Assembly (NCBI GenBank): GCA_037126765.1
Contig: JBBCBC010000001.1
Coordinates: 21,222,622 to 21,286,621 of the forward strand
Source: Stenogyne calaminthoides
Lineage: Eukaryota; Streptophyta; Magnoliopsida; Lamiales; Lamiaceae
Reading direction: 5' to 3'
DNA: 64,000 nt
The notes beneath the pieces were generated by a model that did not search any database, was not told where the DNA came from, and was given only the letters and a program-made list of their open reading frames with translations. The position numbers and the translations under genes were made by a program. Positions 33,851-45,764 of this stretch are shown in pieces (positions within the stretch are counted from its first letter, which is position 1; the number at the start of each line of letters is the position of its first letter).

Positions 33851-36200
33851 AGGTACCCGAGTTTTTGTAGGGTCCTACAAGGTTAGATGTACCTTTCGGA
33901 ATCCAAATCTGCCTGACAACTCTAATCACTTTAGAGTGGCTAATTTGTCTTCCATAAACATCAACATATACATCCACTACTCTGGGTGCCTTAACCGTTT
34001 TCTGTATATGTGTGCTCGCTTTAGCATGAACATGGGCTTTTGAATTTTTCATTGGTTCAGGCCTTCTGTTCAGATGCTTAAGCTTTTGTGCAGCCGATCT
34101 AAATCTTTGTTGACTCGGGTTCAGGTAACCTTTACCCTTAGGCAAGTGGGGTTCAGGTTGCATCTTTGAAATCTGGTCTTTCAAAGATAATTGAGGACTT
34201 GGTCTCTTCATTGAGAATGTCTCTGCGAGTGTTTTCTCATCCGAGGATTCCTCCCGATGGTTCAATGTGGAGCCTTTCGGTTTACATCCTTAGCCCGAGG
34301 CTTTGAAGTACTTGCTGAAACTTTCCAATCGATTGCTTTCGGGTTTTCTAGCCTTCACCTGAGGTTTGGGCTTTCTAACCTGATCATTCAGTTTTACTGA
34401 GACCATAGGTCCTTTTCCCTTGTCTAGCACCTTGGGCATTACTTGATTTGAAGTGTAGGTGCCAACGGGTTTTACAAAGATTGTCTTCTTGCTACTTGAT
34501 GCGGATTCGAGATGACCTTGTGAGGTTCCCCGGAATGTATCCTAATCCAGTTTTATAGTGGCGGATCTCTCGGTAACTCAAATTTCATCTATTAAATTAG
34601 ATGCTTTATTCAATAGAGTTAACTTCTTACATGCACTATCCTCACAGCGATTCTGTAGAGTTTCATGCTTCTCGGAGAGGTCATTGAACTTAGTTACGAT
34701 TAGTCAATCTCTTCAAAGGATTTCTCTAGCTTTTCGCTTAGGTTCATTATCGAACTTCTCTTTCTCTCGAGAGTTGTACTTTCGAAACATCCATTCATCA
34801 AGAGCTCCCATTAATTGAGAAGTGATTTCATATTGCTAGAGTCTTTCCATTTTAGATTTTCAACTTTCGGTTCCTTATTACGCTCTTGAGTTCTATTTAG
34901 CGATCCCTTGCAAAACAAAGATAGTCCTTCATCGATTCTCAAAAAGAATCCATCGGTCAAAATGACTTTGTTTTCGATGGAACTTGAAAACTCTTGTGCT
35001 AGTGTAGGAGCAACAACAGAGAAAGAAGAGTTTACCTCCTCAATGGTCATCGATGGATGTCATCACTTTCACCGTCGAGAATATCTCATCCAAGAGCTAG
35101 ATCCTCCTCGAATGTTCTTCTTATGCAACCATGGCCTTTTTGCTAGAGAACTTCTTGTCTCTTTTTTAGCTTGCCTTTCTCTTCTCTCCTTAGCACTCAA
35201 ATCGACAATCATAATTTGAAGTGACCTTTCTTCCGCAATTATAGCATCTGTTGGTATCATCATCCTGATCACTTTCTTCTTTGGACTTGGAGTCCTTCTT
35301 TCTGGATGAAGATCCTTCAGCTTTCAGGTCCTTCTTCTGGTACCTGTGGTTCCTATAATAGCTTTTGTATTTTCCAAATCTACTATTAAGTCTGTCAAAC
35401 CTCCTTGCCATCAGTGCTAGCTTTTCCTCAAGCTCATCCCCGATTTTTGGCATGGGGGTTCTCGAACTCTCTAGTTTTTATGAGTTTTGTCTTTGGCTTT
35501 TAAAGCCACATTCTTACTAGATGATGAATCATCTTTGCTGTCAGCCTTTTTGGATTTCTTATCAATTACAAATTCATAGGCTTTCAGCTCAGAGAAGACT
35601 TGTTGATAGGGCATTGAACTAATGTTCTTGGTGTTTTCAATCACCACTGCATGAATATCCCATTTCTTAGAAAGACCTCTAAGAATTTTCAATGCAACTT
35701 CTCTTTGTGGATATTTCTTTCCAAGTGCATTTAGATCATTCATGATGCTAGTGAATCCAATTTGTCTATTGATTCACCATCATCCATTTCAAAACTATCA
35801 AACCTTCCAATTGCCACTGAAAGTTTGTTTTCTTTTATATGATATGTGCCTTGGCACATAACAGCTAGTGTATCCCAAATCTCTTTAGCGATTATTACGG
35901 TGAGATCATTCCCATCACACCATCATCAATTGTCTTTGTATAGTGTGTCTTTAGCAATGTAGTCTAGATTGACTAACTTTCTCTCCTCAGAGTCGGGTTG
36001 GTCATCGACTTAGGAAATTCTCGCTTTCTAGATCAATTCTCCTATCTTCTTTCCTCTCGATTCACCACAAATGGCCCGAATGGTCCTTGAGAGACCACTC
36101 TCCACATACGCTCATGTTTGGAATACGATGATGAGCTCTGCATTCTCGATCTCCATAAATCATAGTTCTCTCGAGAACATGGGAAGTTTTTAGAAGACAT
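33851..36200 (-). pseudogene. Sire-1 gag and gag-protease spacer
   Basis: Gag begins near 36200 (ATG of an MSSKN start, as in Sire-2 at 62766). Recognisable blocks include MNDLNALGKKYPQREVALKI (35743 on) and ELKAYEFVIDKKSKKADSKD. A Lys-rich stretch then leads to the zinc knuckle CYNCGRK...DC at about 35260-35200, where a one-base slip removes the Gly-His pair; Sire-2 has the same slip. A charged spacer with coiled-coil character (35050-34811, 34265-33849) leads to protease. Many stops are present. Confidence 0.7.
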
Positions 36201-36321
36201 TTTTTATCGATCTTTTTAAAAGAAAAAAAAAATCAAAGAAATAAGATCGATTCAGATAGACCACAAGTATTTTTGAAAATAAAACCTTGGTCAACAAAAG
36301 CGGTGGTCAAGTTGAACCATC

Positions 36322-36333
36322 GCTCTGATACCA
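36322..36333 (-). other. Sire-1 primer-binding site
   Basis: TGGTATCAGAGC on the minus strand, two bases from the LTR end: complementary to initiator tRNA-Met. Confidence 0.85.
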
Positions 36334-36335
36334 CT

Positions 36336-38369
36336 TGTTGGTCCCGTCAAACGAAGTCTTACAAGTGTATGGGGAATACACGTGTTCGGTGTTTTAAAAA
36401 CTTTTTCTTACTAAGGTCGGCTTGGATCGATAATCCTCAAGATTAGGTTCGAGAAGCCACAGATCACTCGAGTCAAAGTCTCATCGAGACAAAGGATCCC
36501 GAAATGCTTTCGGATACCTCGGATAATCCCAACCGAGTCCTCGAGTGTCGAGATCCCGAGTTGCTTGGATCGATAACTAACTTATTCAATCCTCGGAAGA
36601 GAGTTCGGTTTGGTAACTATCTGTTCTAGCTACTTTCGATCGTCTTGAATGGTTGACCCTTTTAGTTATACTCGTTTTAAGCTTTGCAATAAAACCTTCC
36701 TTTATGAAATAGTGATTAGGTCAGGATTCAGTTATGCAACTTCAGTGGATTGATTCCAACTGAATATCAGTGAAAAGTATGCTTTCAATCTCAGTGATGC
36801 AACAGTTAATGCACAGATATATAAATCAATAAATAACACAGCAATTATAGTGGTTCAGAGACTCAAGCTCCTACGTCCACTCTCCCTGACCCTTCAGAGA
36901 AATTCACTAATCACTTCTGAGCTTTCTGACTACCTCGTAGTTTACTTACTCAACTCGGCCCTGAGTTTTCTGACTACTCCACGTAGTTTACTTACTCAAC
37001 CCGACCTTGAGCTTTCTGACTACCTCCGTAGTTTACTTACTCAAACACTAACAAGCTTTCAGACTACCTCTGTAGCTTACTAACTTCTCCTCTAGAGTTT
37101 TCTGACTACTCCGCGTAGTTTACTAACTCTTTACAACTTTTCTCACCAACAAACACACTCCAACTACCTTCTCAAGGATTTGGGGTTTCTCGGTTGGTTT
37201 CCAACTAGGATGAGATATCCTTTACAATGAAGCACAATGCAAAGGGTTAGGATATCTCGACTAAGATTTGGATAATTCTTATCAAGCTAGGCTTAGTATA
37301 GTGAGCTCTCTTCAATATAGAAGCACTTGGGAAATTCTAGGTTTTTCGAGTGCTTTAACTTTTGCAAGAATAAGTTTGAGCTCTTGAGTTGCGTATAAAT
37401 TTCCCGTAACCTTACAATGTAGAGGGTCACCAGTATTTATAGGCATACACCAAGGTCACTCTTAAAAACTATCCGTTGGAGAGACAGCTTCGTGAGTTTC
37501 CTCTTATGGTGTGTGAGGAACGGCTATATTTAGGGTTTGAAACTCCCTAACACTTTTTAGGCAATAGCCTTTCATGTAGCCGGTCTTCACTTTTTGCAGT
37601 CTGGAACTTTTGTACGTCTGACATCTTTTACAGCGACACATCCTTTGTCGATTATCGATGGTATAGTGATGCGTGTCGTCTTCCTCTTTTTGACTTTTGT
37701 CTCCAGTTAAAGGTAGACACCTTCAACGGCTCTTTTGGTTACAAACTCTGAGTTTGATATAACCTTAACAACACTTCTGACTTAGTTCCTTTTGTCTGCA
37801 TTTGAATGTCTTGGCAGATATCTATTATCTAAGGAATCGCGATCTTCTCGATATTGCATCCTTGGATAGATATATTGATGCCTCGGAACATTCGAGGTTT
37901 ATCTTGAGCATTCAAGACACTTCTTGAGTCTTGATAATTCTTTCTGCCATCGGTATTCTTGATCTTGATTCTCGATCTTGATCTTGCGTCTTGAGTCTTG
38001 AGTCGTCGAGGTCTTCGAGTCTTGAGTCTTACGAGTTTTTATAGTTATCTTGGTGATATCTTTGAGTCTTCATCTTTGAGTCTTGATTTCCTCAAGAACC
38101 TCATCGAGTCTTGATATCTCGATTTCTGCGAGTCTTGAAACCCTTTTTCATCTTGAAACTTCGCTTCTTGAGACACATCTTGAGTTCTTGAGTCTTGAAA
38201 CCTATCTGAACTATATCTGGCGACTATACATTTTGCGGATAACATCCTCAATACTCTAAAAAAGCTAATCCTCGACTCAACTATCAAGATCATTCTGAAC
38301 ATGTCATACTCAGGGGTTTTGAGATCTTAATCAAAATCATATATCTTTTATTAAATTCATCTCCCAACA
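36336..38369 (-). repeat. Sire-1 5' LTR (2034 bp)
   Basis: In plus orientation it runs TGTTGGTCCC to ATCTCCCAACA. It is the partner of 26411-28425. Differences between the two cluster at CAG/CTG positions; for example ACTGAG in the left copy reads CTTGAG here (about 37900 against 27980). Confidence 0.92.
37434..37441 (-). promoter_or_regulatory. Sire-1 5' LTR TATA box
   Basis: TATAAATA on the minus strand, the promoter that would drive the element. Confidence 0.65.
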
Positions 38370-40021
38370 TTAACAGTTCCTTGTAAACGAGTGCATGTTT
38401 CACAACTTAGATAGATCTGAACAATCTATTTCTAAAAGTTGATATGTAAGGCTCAGATTGACTTGTCTTGACCAAGAGATTACACTAGTGCATTTGATCT
38501 TGTTGAAATTGGACCTCTGAGAGAGGATAAACTCATTCGCCTTGACTTAAGGGATGAAGAGTTCGACCTCGATGGTTGTTGATTTCTTAATCTCTACGCA
38601 CTTAATAAGGACTGTGTGATTAGTAGTTATTGCTTTGACAAATAAATGGGAAGAGAATCATTGCGACTTGATACACCTATATCTTCTTGAATAATATTAA
38701 TTACCGCACGATTTGCTAAAAATCTGACAGAGAATTGTGTGCTTGCAAGGTCTTACTTGATTGGTCCCCTCTGTGGGCCCGGAACCTTTATCATACCAAA
38801 TCTTGCAAGTGGAATTAATTTTCCGGTATGGATAATAAAGCTGGGATGTCCTTACTCCATGGATAAAAATATTAATTAATATAAAGCTTTTCAGTGGCTT
38901 AATTAATTAATGGACTAAATAATTTTAAACACGGAAAATAATAACCGGGATCCATATTACCGTAATATGGGTTAAGATTGGATAGTGCAATATTAATTAT
39001 ATAGTGATATTAATTAATATTAATGAGCTGAATTATATTGTGGCTCAATATTGAAATTCAGAAGCCCATTGGAAGGTCCATCTTAATTCTCCTAAAGGCC
39101 CCTCAAGTAGCCCAAATTATAGTCCAATAAATAAAAGGTGATAAAAATAAAATAAATTTATTGTTGCAATATTTCCTAATTTTTCGAAAATATTAAAGAA
39201 AAGAGGGAGAAGGATTTTCTTGAAAAGATTTTATGGAAATGAGATAATGTATTCTTGGAATACAAGATTATCCCATAAATTCAAGAAAACTCCCACTTGG
39301 CTTCTTTAATTGGATTTTTTGAAAATTACGTGTAAGATAGGGAAGAAAGATTTTCTTGGAAAAATTTTATGGAGAAAGATATGTATTCTTGGAATACAAG
39401 AATATCTCATAAATTCAAGAAATATCCAATCTTGCAAATCTTCTTAAATTTTCGAAAATTAAGGCTAAATAAGGGTGTGAGATTTTTGTGGAAAAATACA
39501 CATGGAAAGAAGAATATATTGGATATATTCAAGATTTCTTGGAGATCAAGAAAATATCTTTCCTAGCCCTAATTGTGCACTAAAATTTCGAAACCCCCTT
39601 GTCTTATAAATAGGGGATGATTTTTTCATCTCCAACTAGTGTTCCATGCGTTGGAAATATTAGAAATCCACAAAGGTTGTGCAACAATATTTTTATTTTC
39701 CTTGTTTTATAAATTGTTCATTGGAGAACCTTCCACTGGGGTTATTGGACAAGGACTTGGGAATACTTGAGAAGGACTTTTGGTGGGTATCCAGATACTT
39801 GATCCTGTCTGTGTCAGATTGTCTCTCCAACGAGTACGTCTACGTAAACTCCTAAAAATTCCGCATGCTAGGATCTTTTACGTGAAATATTATTTGCATG
39901 TTGTTGTTGGATTGATTATTATTTGAATTCACTTAGGTAAATTCATGCTAGTAATAATTGTTAATTTAAATTTGTGTTTATGAGGTCATCCCTATAGATC
40001 CTGACAAATGTTATCCCAACA
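38370..40021 (+). repeat. Cop-N2 5' LTR, second part
   Basis: It opens with the right copy of the TTAAC duplication (38370-38374), continues the LTR exactly where 26410 stopped, and ends TTATCCCAACA. With the first part it totals about 1.84 kb, equal to the 3' LTR at 54888. Confidence 0.9.
39605..39612 (+). promoter_or_regulatory. Cop-N2 5' LTR TATA box
   Basis: TATAAATA followed by GGGGATGA. The 3' LTR copy is mutated at the same place (TGTAAATA, 56318-56325). Confidence 0.7.
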
Positions 40022-40023
40022 AA

Positions 40024-40036
40024 TGGTATCAGAGCC
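40024..40036 (+). other. Cop-N2 primer-binding site
   Basis: TGGTATCAGAGCC, two bases after the LTR, a perfect tRNA-Met type site. Confidence 0.9.
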
Positions 40037-41483
40037 CTGGTTCGGGCTCTGATCTTTTAAACTGTAATTTAAATTGTTGTTCATTAAAATTGAAATTGGA
40101 TAGTAGAACTGTTAGATCTATTTTGCAAGTATCCGATTGTCATGGTATTTTAATGTGCTTATTTACATGCATATAAATTGTTGGTTTTTAATTCGATTCG
40201 ATCGGATTCATTTTACCTCGTGAGAAAATCCACGAGTAGATTATGATTTGTTTGATTTGTTCAATGTAATAGACTAGTCTAGATCTAGGTTTATTTATTT
40301 TTTGTAAATAAATTGTAACCGAATCGTGAACGAAGACGGAGATGGAGAGTTAAAGACGGAAGTCCATGTGCCCAGATGTACGCGAGCCAGGACGAAGCAC
40401 GCGGACTAGGCCGAAGGCCTAGCGACCTTGCGCATCGCTAGGCGGGATACGAACGGGGTTGTTTGGCGTCGAGCACCGGGCGACGCATGCGGCATGCGCA
40501 TGGTGCGCGCCGGGCATGCGGGCGGGCCGAGATGGGCAACGGGGCGTGGGGCCCCGAATGCGGTCGCGTCCGGGTGATGCCTCACGCGCGCAAAAGCCGT
40601 GGACGACGGGGCGGGATGACCAATCCGGACCGGGGCGTGTGCCTAGGCGCATGCGACTCGGTTCCTGGTCGTGAGCTACTCGTTTTCCGGACGTCGTCCT
40701 AACCCAAAATGGAGGATGTTTTAAAGAATTGTTACGGATTCAGTGGGAGCTTTTCAAGACGAACGATGAAAGCAAAAGAAGGGACGATTTCTCAAGATCA
40801 AGATTTGGAATTTAAACCATGATAGTTGGATATATGTGCCCAACGTGATTTATTTAGTCTTGATGCTTGTTTTAAATTTGTGCAATTTTATTTGTTAAAT
40901 GTGTTTGCATGATTTGGAATTGTGTAAAAGAAAATCTCACTTTCGAAAATAACTAAGTATGTTTTATTGACAAATTTTATTCCGGATAGTAAAATTATGT
41001 CAAATTGACCTCCATGATTTATTTATTTGTGAATTCTTTTGGAGAAATTTCCCCAACGGAACGACCAAAAGATGGATTTCACATGAATAAATTCCCAAAA
41101 GGATGATTGTGAATTATTATTAGTTGCGACGATGACCCTCCCAATGAGGCTCGCACAAAGCGAAGTAATAATTCTGTATTTAATCATGGTTATTACTTAG
41201 GTATAAAATTGATATGCATATACTTCTCCGAAGTCCCTGTCAATTTTATATTGGTCAAGTGGGAGCTGACTATTAATTTTGAATTAAAGGTTTGTAACTG
41301 TTCTTGTCTATAACCTGCTTGAATGTGTTTAAATAGACAGTTCACCCAACGTGACCTATTTAAACTGTTTTGATATGTCGGCTGATGCATGTTCATATTG
41401 TTTTGAGATTTTGATATGAACAATGTGATCAAATTGAGTGATAATTTTGTGCTTATACAAATTGTTATTTATTTCAGTTCAGC
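40037..41483 (+). other. Cop-N2 leader with GC-rich block
   Basis: The GC-rich block (about 40330-40700) differs in sequence from those of the sister elements although both flanks are conserved. The conserved stretch 40800-41300 includes leader hairpin 1 at 41111-41174 (GAATTATTATT pairing with AGTAATAATTC). No coding sequence is supported here. Confidence 0.7.
41327..41365 (+). other. Cop-N2 leader hairpin 2
   Basis: GTTTAAATAG/CTATTTAAAC outer stem with apical TCAC-CCAAC-GTGA. Relative to 4614-4651, both the tenth outer pair (A-T to G-C) and the outermost apical pair (C-G to T-A) have changed on both sides. Confidence 0.7.
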
Positions 41484-42280
41484 ATGTCGCAACCTTTTAA
41501 TCCACTGTTAATATACTTAAAGTGAATAGAATTGTATAGGAAACTATGTTGATTGGAAACGAAAAGTTATGATTGTCCTAACTGCACAAAAGCACAAGTG
41601 GATTCTTGACACACCAAAACCAGATGAGCCAACTGACGAGTAAAAAATGCGGGACTCGTTAGATCACCTTGTGAGAGATGTTGTCGCTGAAAATGGTGGA
41701 GGGCAACCCCGTAAGGGATTATGTCCTCAAAATAGATGGCCCATCTGAATAAACTTGAGGTTCTGGGTGCAGATTATGATCTGGAGACCCAGATCGATTT
41801 GGTACTCCACTCTCTGCCCAAAAGTTTTGAGCACTTTGGCCTCGCTAGCTGATTTGTTGCAAGCTTTTGTCACGACACAGACGTAGATGGGGCACCGAAC
41901 TCAAGCTTTGATGGCAAGTGGTCCGTCTTCATCTTCTAGGCCAAGGGAAGGCAAGAAGAAGAAGAGGACCAAAAGCCATAAGCAATAAAACTCAACTGTT
42001 GCCAAGGGCAATGGTAAGATGAGGAATGCTTGTGGTGTCAAGGAAAATCCAAAGGGGAAGTGCTTCAACTGCGGTGAAAGAGGACAATTGAGGTTTGTCT
42101 ATTCCAAGCCCAAAAGGGGCTGGAAAGAAATGTAATTCTCACGCACTAGTTGTTGAAATTTATTTAGCGGCGTATACTTCTCATTCGTGGGTAGTTGATA
42201 CAGGATCTGCTAACCATGTATGTTTCACATTACGGGGTCCCAGCTGACCCAACAACTTAGTGGAAGTGAGATCCTAATCA
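41484..42280 (+). pseudogene. Cop-N2 gag and protease start, decayed
   Basis: Starts MSQPFNPLLIYLK, then stops at once (41523 TGA). The remainder follows Cop-N1 gag but lacks the same two internal blocks as the Cop-L copy. The zinc knuckle survives in part at about 42058-42100 (GKCFNCGERGQL, with the His replaced). The protease start is visible as SWVVDTGSAN at about 42185 (DTGS motif kept), then the sequence enters the 26-bp tandem repeats. It encodes no working Gag, so if the element moved in this state it depended on relatives. Confidence 0.75.
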
Positions 42281-42286
42281 CATGGG

Positions 42287-42419
42287 CAATGCTACGTAAG
42301 TAACGACTATTGCAATGCTATGAAGGTAGCGGGTATTGCAATTCCACGAAAGTGGGGTTACTGCAATGCTATGTGAAGTAGCAATTTTTGCAGTATTGCA
42401 TGAATAGTGGTTAAAGCAG
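42287..42419 (+). repeat. Tandem repeat (about 26 bp, five units) inside the protease region
   Basis: Units start CAATGCTACG, CAATGCTATG, CAATTCCACG, CAATGCTATG and CAGTATTGCA. Sister elements have a single GGCGATGCTACGAGAGTGGC segment (GDATRVAAEA) here. Confidence 0.75.
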
Positions 42420-43790
42420 TGGGAGACGTGCACCTGTCTTTTGAAGACATAATTTTAGTTTTGAGAGATGTTCTCCACGTTTCTGTTTTTCGGAAAAACC
42501 TTATTTCAGTTTCAAAACTATTTAATGATGGATATTCTGTTCGTTTTTCTAAACAATCTACTGTTTACCATAACGATGTCTTTATCTGTCATGGAACTTT
42601 ACGTAACAATCTCTATACTATTAACTGTGCACACCACTCACAAAATTCATCTTATAACACATCGACTGTTTCATGCAATAAGGGAAAACGTTTAGAAAAC
42701 GTGAACGAGACATTTCTATGGCATCTAAGATTTGGTCATATTAATCTAAATACGATCCAAAGGTTGGTGAAAGATGGTTCACTGATGGACCTACAGTTAG
42801 AACCACTTCCAACCTGCGAATCATGTTTGGAGGGTAAAATGACCAAGAGGGCATTTGGAGCAAAGGAGAATAGAGCCACAGAAGTGTTGCAAATCATTCA
42901 CACTAACGTGTGTGGTTCAATGTCAACAAAAACTAGAGGTGGCTATGAGTATTTCGTGACTTTCATCGATGATTACTCAAGATTCGGCTACATTTTCCTC
43001 ATGAAATACAAATCGGAAACCTTTGATAAATTCAAGGAGTTCAAAGCCGAAGTGGAGAATCATAAGAAAAAGAGTATCAAGTTTCTACGATCTGATCGTG
43101 GAGGCGAATACCTCAGCGATGAGTTTTTGAACTACCTGTCAGACGAGGGCATTGTTTTCCAGTTGACTGCACCCGGAGCCTCTCAACAAAACGGGGTTGC
43201 AGAACAAAGAAACAAAACACTCTTAGAAATGGTCAGATCCATGATGAGTTATTCAGATCTACCCAAGTCATTTTGGGGTCATGCCTTGGAAACAACGTCT
43301 TACGTTCTAAATCTGGTGCCATCCAAATCGGTTCCGAAAACCCCTAAAGAGTTGTGGACTTGGCGCAAGCCCAGTCTGAGACATCTCAGGATTTGGGGGT
43401 GTCCAGCATACGTGCTAGACAAGGAAGCCGGTAAGTTGGATGCACGTTCGGAACTAAGGTTGTTTATAGGATATCCCATGGGAACGAAATGGTGCATGTT
43501 CTATCGTCCCGTAGATCAAAAGGTGGTAATAAGTACGCACTTTAGATTTTTGGAAGAAGACTTGATGAACAATCGAAAGCCCAAAAGTGAGATTACCTTA
43601 AATGAAATAAGAGGGCAACCTCCTATACCAACTGTACAGGTTGATATACCAAGCGTCACACCGACATAATCTAAACCTCGTCGTAGTGGGAGGGTTGTCC
43701 GACAACCTGAGAGATTCATGGGGATAGGAGAATCTTCGGATTTGGACCCCGGGGATAGTGAATCAGACCCCTGGTCCTACAAGGAGGCGG
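42407..43790 (+). pseudogene. Cop-N2 protease end, pre-integrase and integrase
   Basis: The longest open frame in the window (420 codons, 42407-43669). Residues 1-75 are the protease C-terminal part (VLHVSVFRKNLISVSKLF). The zinc-binding start has His106, His111, Cys137 and Cys140. The integrase core runs from about 165: HTNVCGSM, in which the first catalytic Asp is Asn167; LRSDRGGEY with Asp230; and QQNGVAEQRNK with Glu266. The C-terminal part follows to VDIPSVTPT and a TAA at 43667. After that single stop the same frame stays open to the Cop-N3 insertion at 43790 and continues in register at 53238. The D to N change should abolish strand transfer. Confidence 0.85.
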
Positions 43791-45749
43791 TGTTGGGGTT
43801 GTACTGGAAAGTATGCTTTTACTTTGTATAAATAAACTGAATTTCTGTCTTATTTACAGAAATAAATTATTTATCACTAATGCTTTAAATATCATTGAAT
43901 GTTACATATATTTACTGCATAACTGTTCAATAAATAGTACGTGTTACATTGTAGTTAATTTAGTGATACCAGATCACAGAAGATTAAATTAACAGTTCCT
44001 TGTAACCAAAATTACACCATTCACGACCTAGATGGAAATGAACAATCCATCGTGAAAGGTTAAAGTGTAAGGCTCAGATTGGCTTGTCTTGACCGAGAGA
44101 TTACACTAGTGCATGACTGATGCACTGAATAGGACCTACAGGAGGACAAATTCTTCAACACTGAACTACGAAGAATTAGACCTCAGTGGTTTGTTATTTC
44201 TTAATCTTCGTCCCTTGAATAGGATCGCGTGTGGTTAGTAATTATTGCTTTGACTTATTACGGGTAGAGAATCAACGAGATTCAATACTTTATATCTTGG
44301 GCAATATTATTGGTCACATGCGATTGCTAAGATTTAATACGAAGAATCGTGTGCAAGTACGCTTGTTCGATTTGCCCCCTTGGGAGGTTCATAAGATTTA
44401 TCATACCAAATCTTGCAAGTGGAACTAGTTTCCAATATGGATAATAATGTTGAACAGTTCCTTAACCAAGGACAAAAGATATTAATTAATGAAAAGCTAT
44501 TTCAGTGGCTTGAATTAATTAATGGGCTAGATAATCTTAAACACGGGAAATAATAACCGGGAGCCATATTAACAGTAATATGAGTTAAGATGGATAGTGC
44601 AATATTAATTATGTAGTGGGATTAATTAATATTTATGGGCTTGAATAATATTGTGGCTCAATATTAGATATTCAAAGTCCATTAGAAGGTTCAATCTTAA
44701 TTCTCCTAAAGGCCCCTCAAGTAGCCCAAACATAATGTCCAGTAACTGTAAAAGGTGTTTAAAATAAAATAAATTATTGTTGCCTAATTTTCCTAAAAGT
44801 TTCGAAAATAATAAATAAAAGAGGGAGAAAGATTTTCTTTGAATTTTGTTATGGAATGTAGATAAGTATTCTTGGAATACAAGATTATCTCATTAAATTC
44901 AAGAAATCTCCCACTTGGTTATTTATTAGGAATATTTCGAAATTTATGAATAAATAAGGAGATGAAAGATTTTCTTGATTTTCTTGAAAATATATTATGG
45001 AAGATATGTATTCTTGGAATACAAGAATATCTCATAAATTCAAGAAGATCCAAATCTTGGATTCCTACTCCTTATTTTTCAAAAAATACCATAACAAGAG
45101 GAGTTGGGATTTTTGTTGAATATATAATTATGGAGAAAAGAATATATGGGATATATTCAAGATTTCTTGGAGATCAAGAAAAAGATTTTTCCATCTTTAT
45201 TTCCACCTAAAATTTCGACCAACCCCTCATTATAAATAGGGGATGAATGTTTCATCCCCGGTGAACACTAAAAATGGTTTTTTCTGAAAAAATTTTGTCG
45301 ATAAAATATCAAATATTTTGAAACGTCGACCGGATTGTGTATTTTCAAAAACCTCAATTGTGAGAGTGTGCAATTCCATGTGTTGGAAAAATTAGAAATC
45401 CACAAAGGTGGTGCAACATAATTTTATTTTTCCTTTTGTTAAATTGTTCATGAGTTCCTTCCAATTTGATTGTTGAACAAGGGCGAGGGAATACTTGAGA
45501 AGGCTTTTTGGTGTGTTCGTGTGAACGGGATCCATCTTCTCAATGGTTGTCACTCCAAGAGGTTAGTTCACATAAACCCGTAGCAATTCCGCATGCGTAG
45601 GATTTATGTGAACTGTTTATATGCATGATTTGTTGTTGAATTTTTATTTGAATTAATATAGGATTAATTCATGCTAGTAATAATTGTTAGAATTAAATTT
45701 GTATTTAAATATTCATCCCGAATAGATCCGGGCAATTAATTCTCTAACA
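43791..45749 (+). repeat. Cop-N3 5' LTR (1959 bp)
   Basis: From TGTTGGGGTTGTACTG to TTCTCTAACA. It differs from the other family LTRs by an insert after the TATA box (about 45265-45365, containing GAAAAAATTTTGTCG and AAACGTCGACCGG), shared with the 3' LTR at 51275. Confidence 0.93.
45231..45238 (+). promoter_or_regulatory. Cop-N3 5' LTR TATA box
   Basis: TATAAATA followed by GGGGATGA, family consensus. Confidence 0.7.
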
Positions 45750-45751
45750 AC

Positions 45752-45764
45752 TGGTGTCAGAGCC
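45752..45764 (+). other. Cop-N3 primer-binding site
   Basis: TGGTGTCAGAGCC, one change from the tRNA-Met type site. Confidence 0.85.

Larger units (their letters stand above)
26411..38369 (-). mobile_element. Sire-1: Sirevirus-like copia element, about 12 kb
   Basis: Minus-strand element bounded by perfect TTAAC duplications (26406-26410 and 38370-38374). Read on its own strand, the order is 5' LTR (38369-36336), primer site, gag, protease, integrase, RT, an extra coiled-coil ORF, purine tract, 3' LTR (28425-26411). The purine tract context CATCATCAAAAAGGGGGAAA before the LTR, the large size and an extra ORF after pol fit the Sirevirus lineage. RNase H appears deleted. All genes carry stops or frameshifts. 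Confidence 0.9.

Noticed and set aside
36322..36333. Possible tRNA-Met gene pieces
   Set aside because: Only 12-18 bases complementary to the tRNA end, always beside an LTR: primer-binding sites, not tRNA genes.
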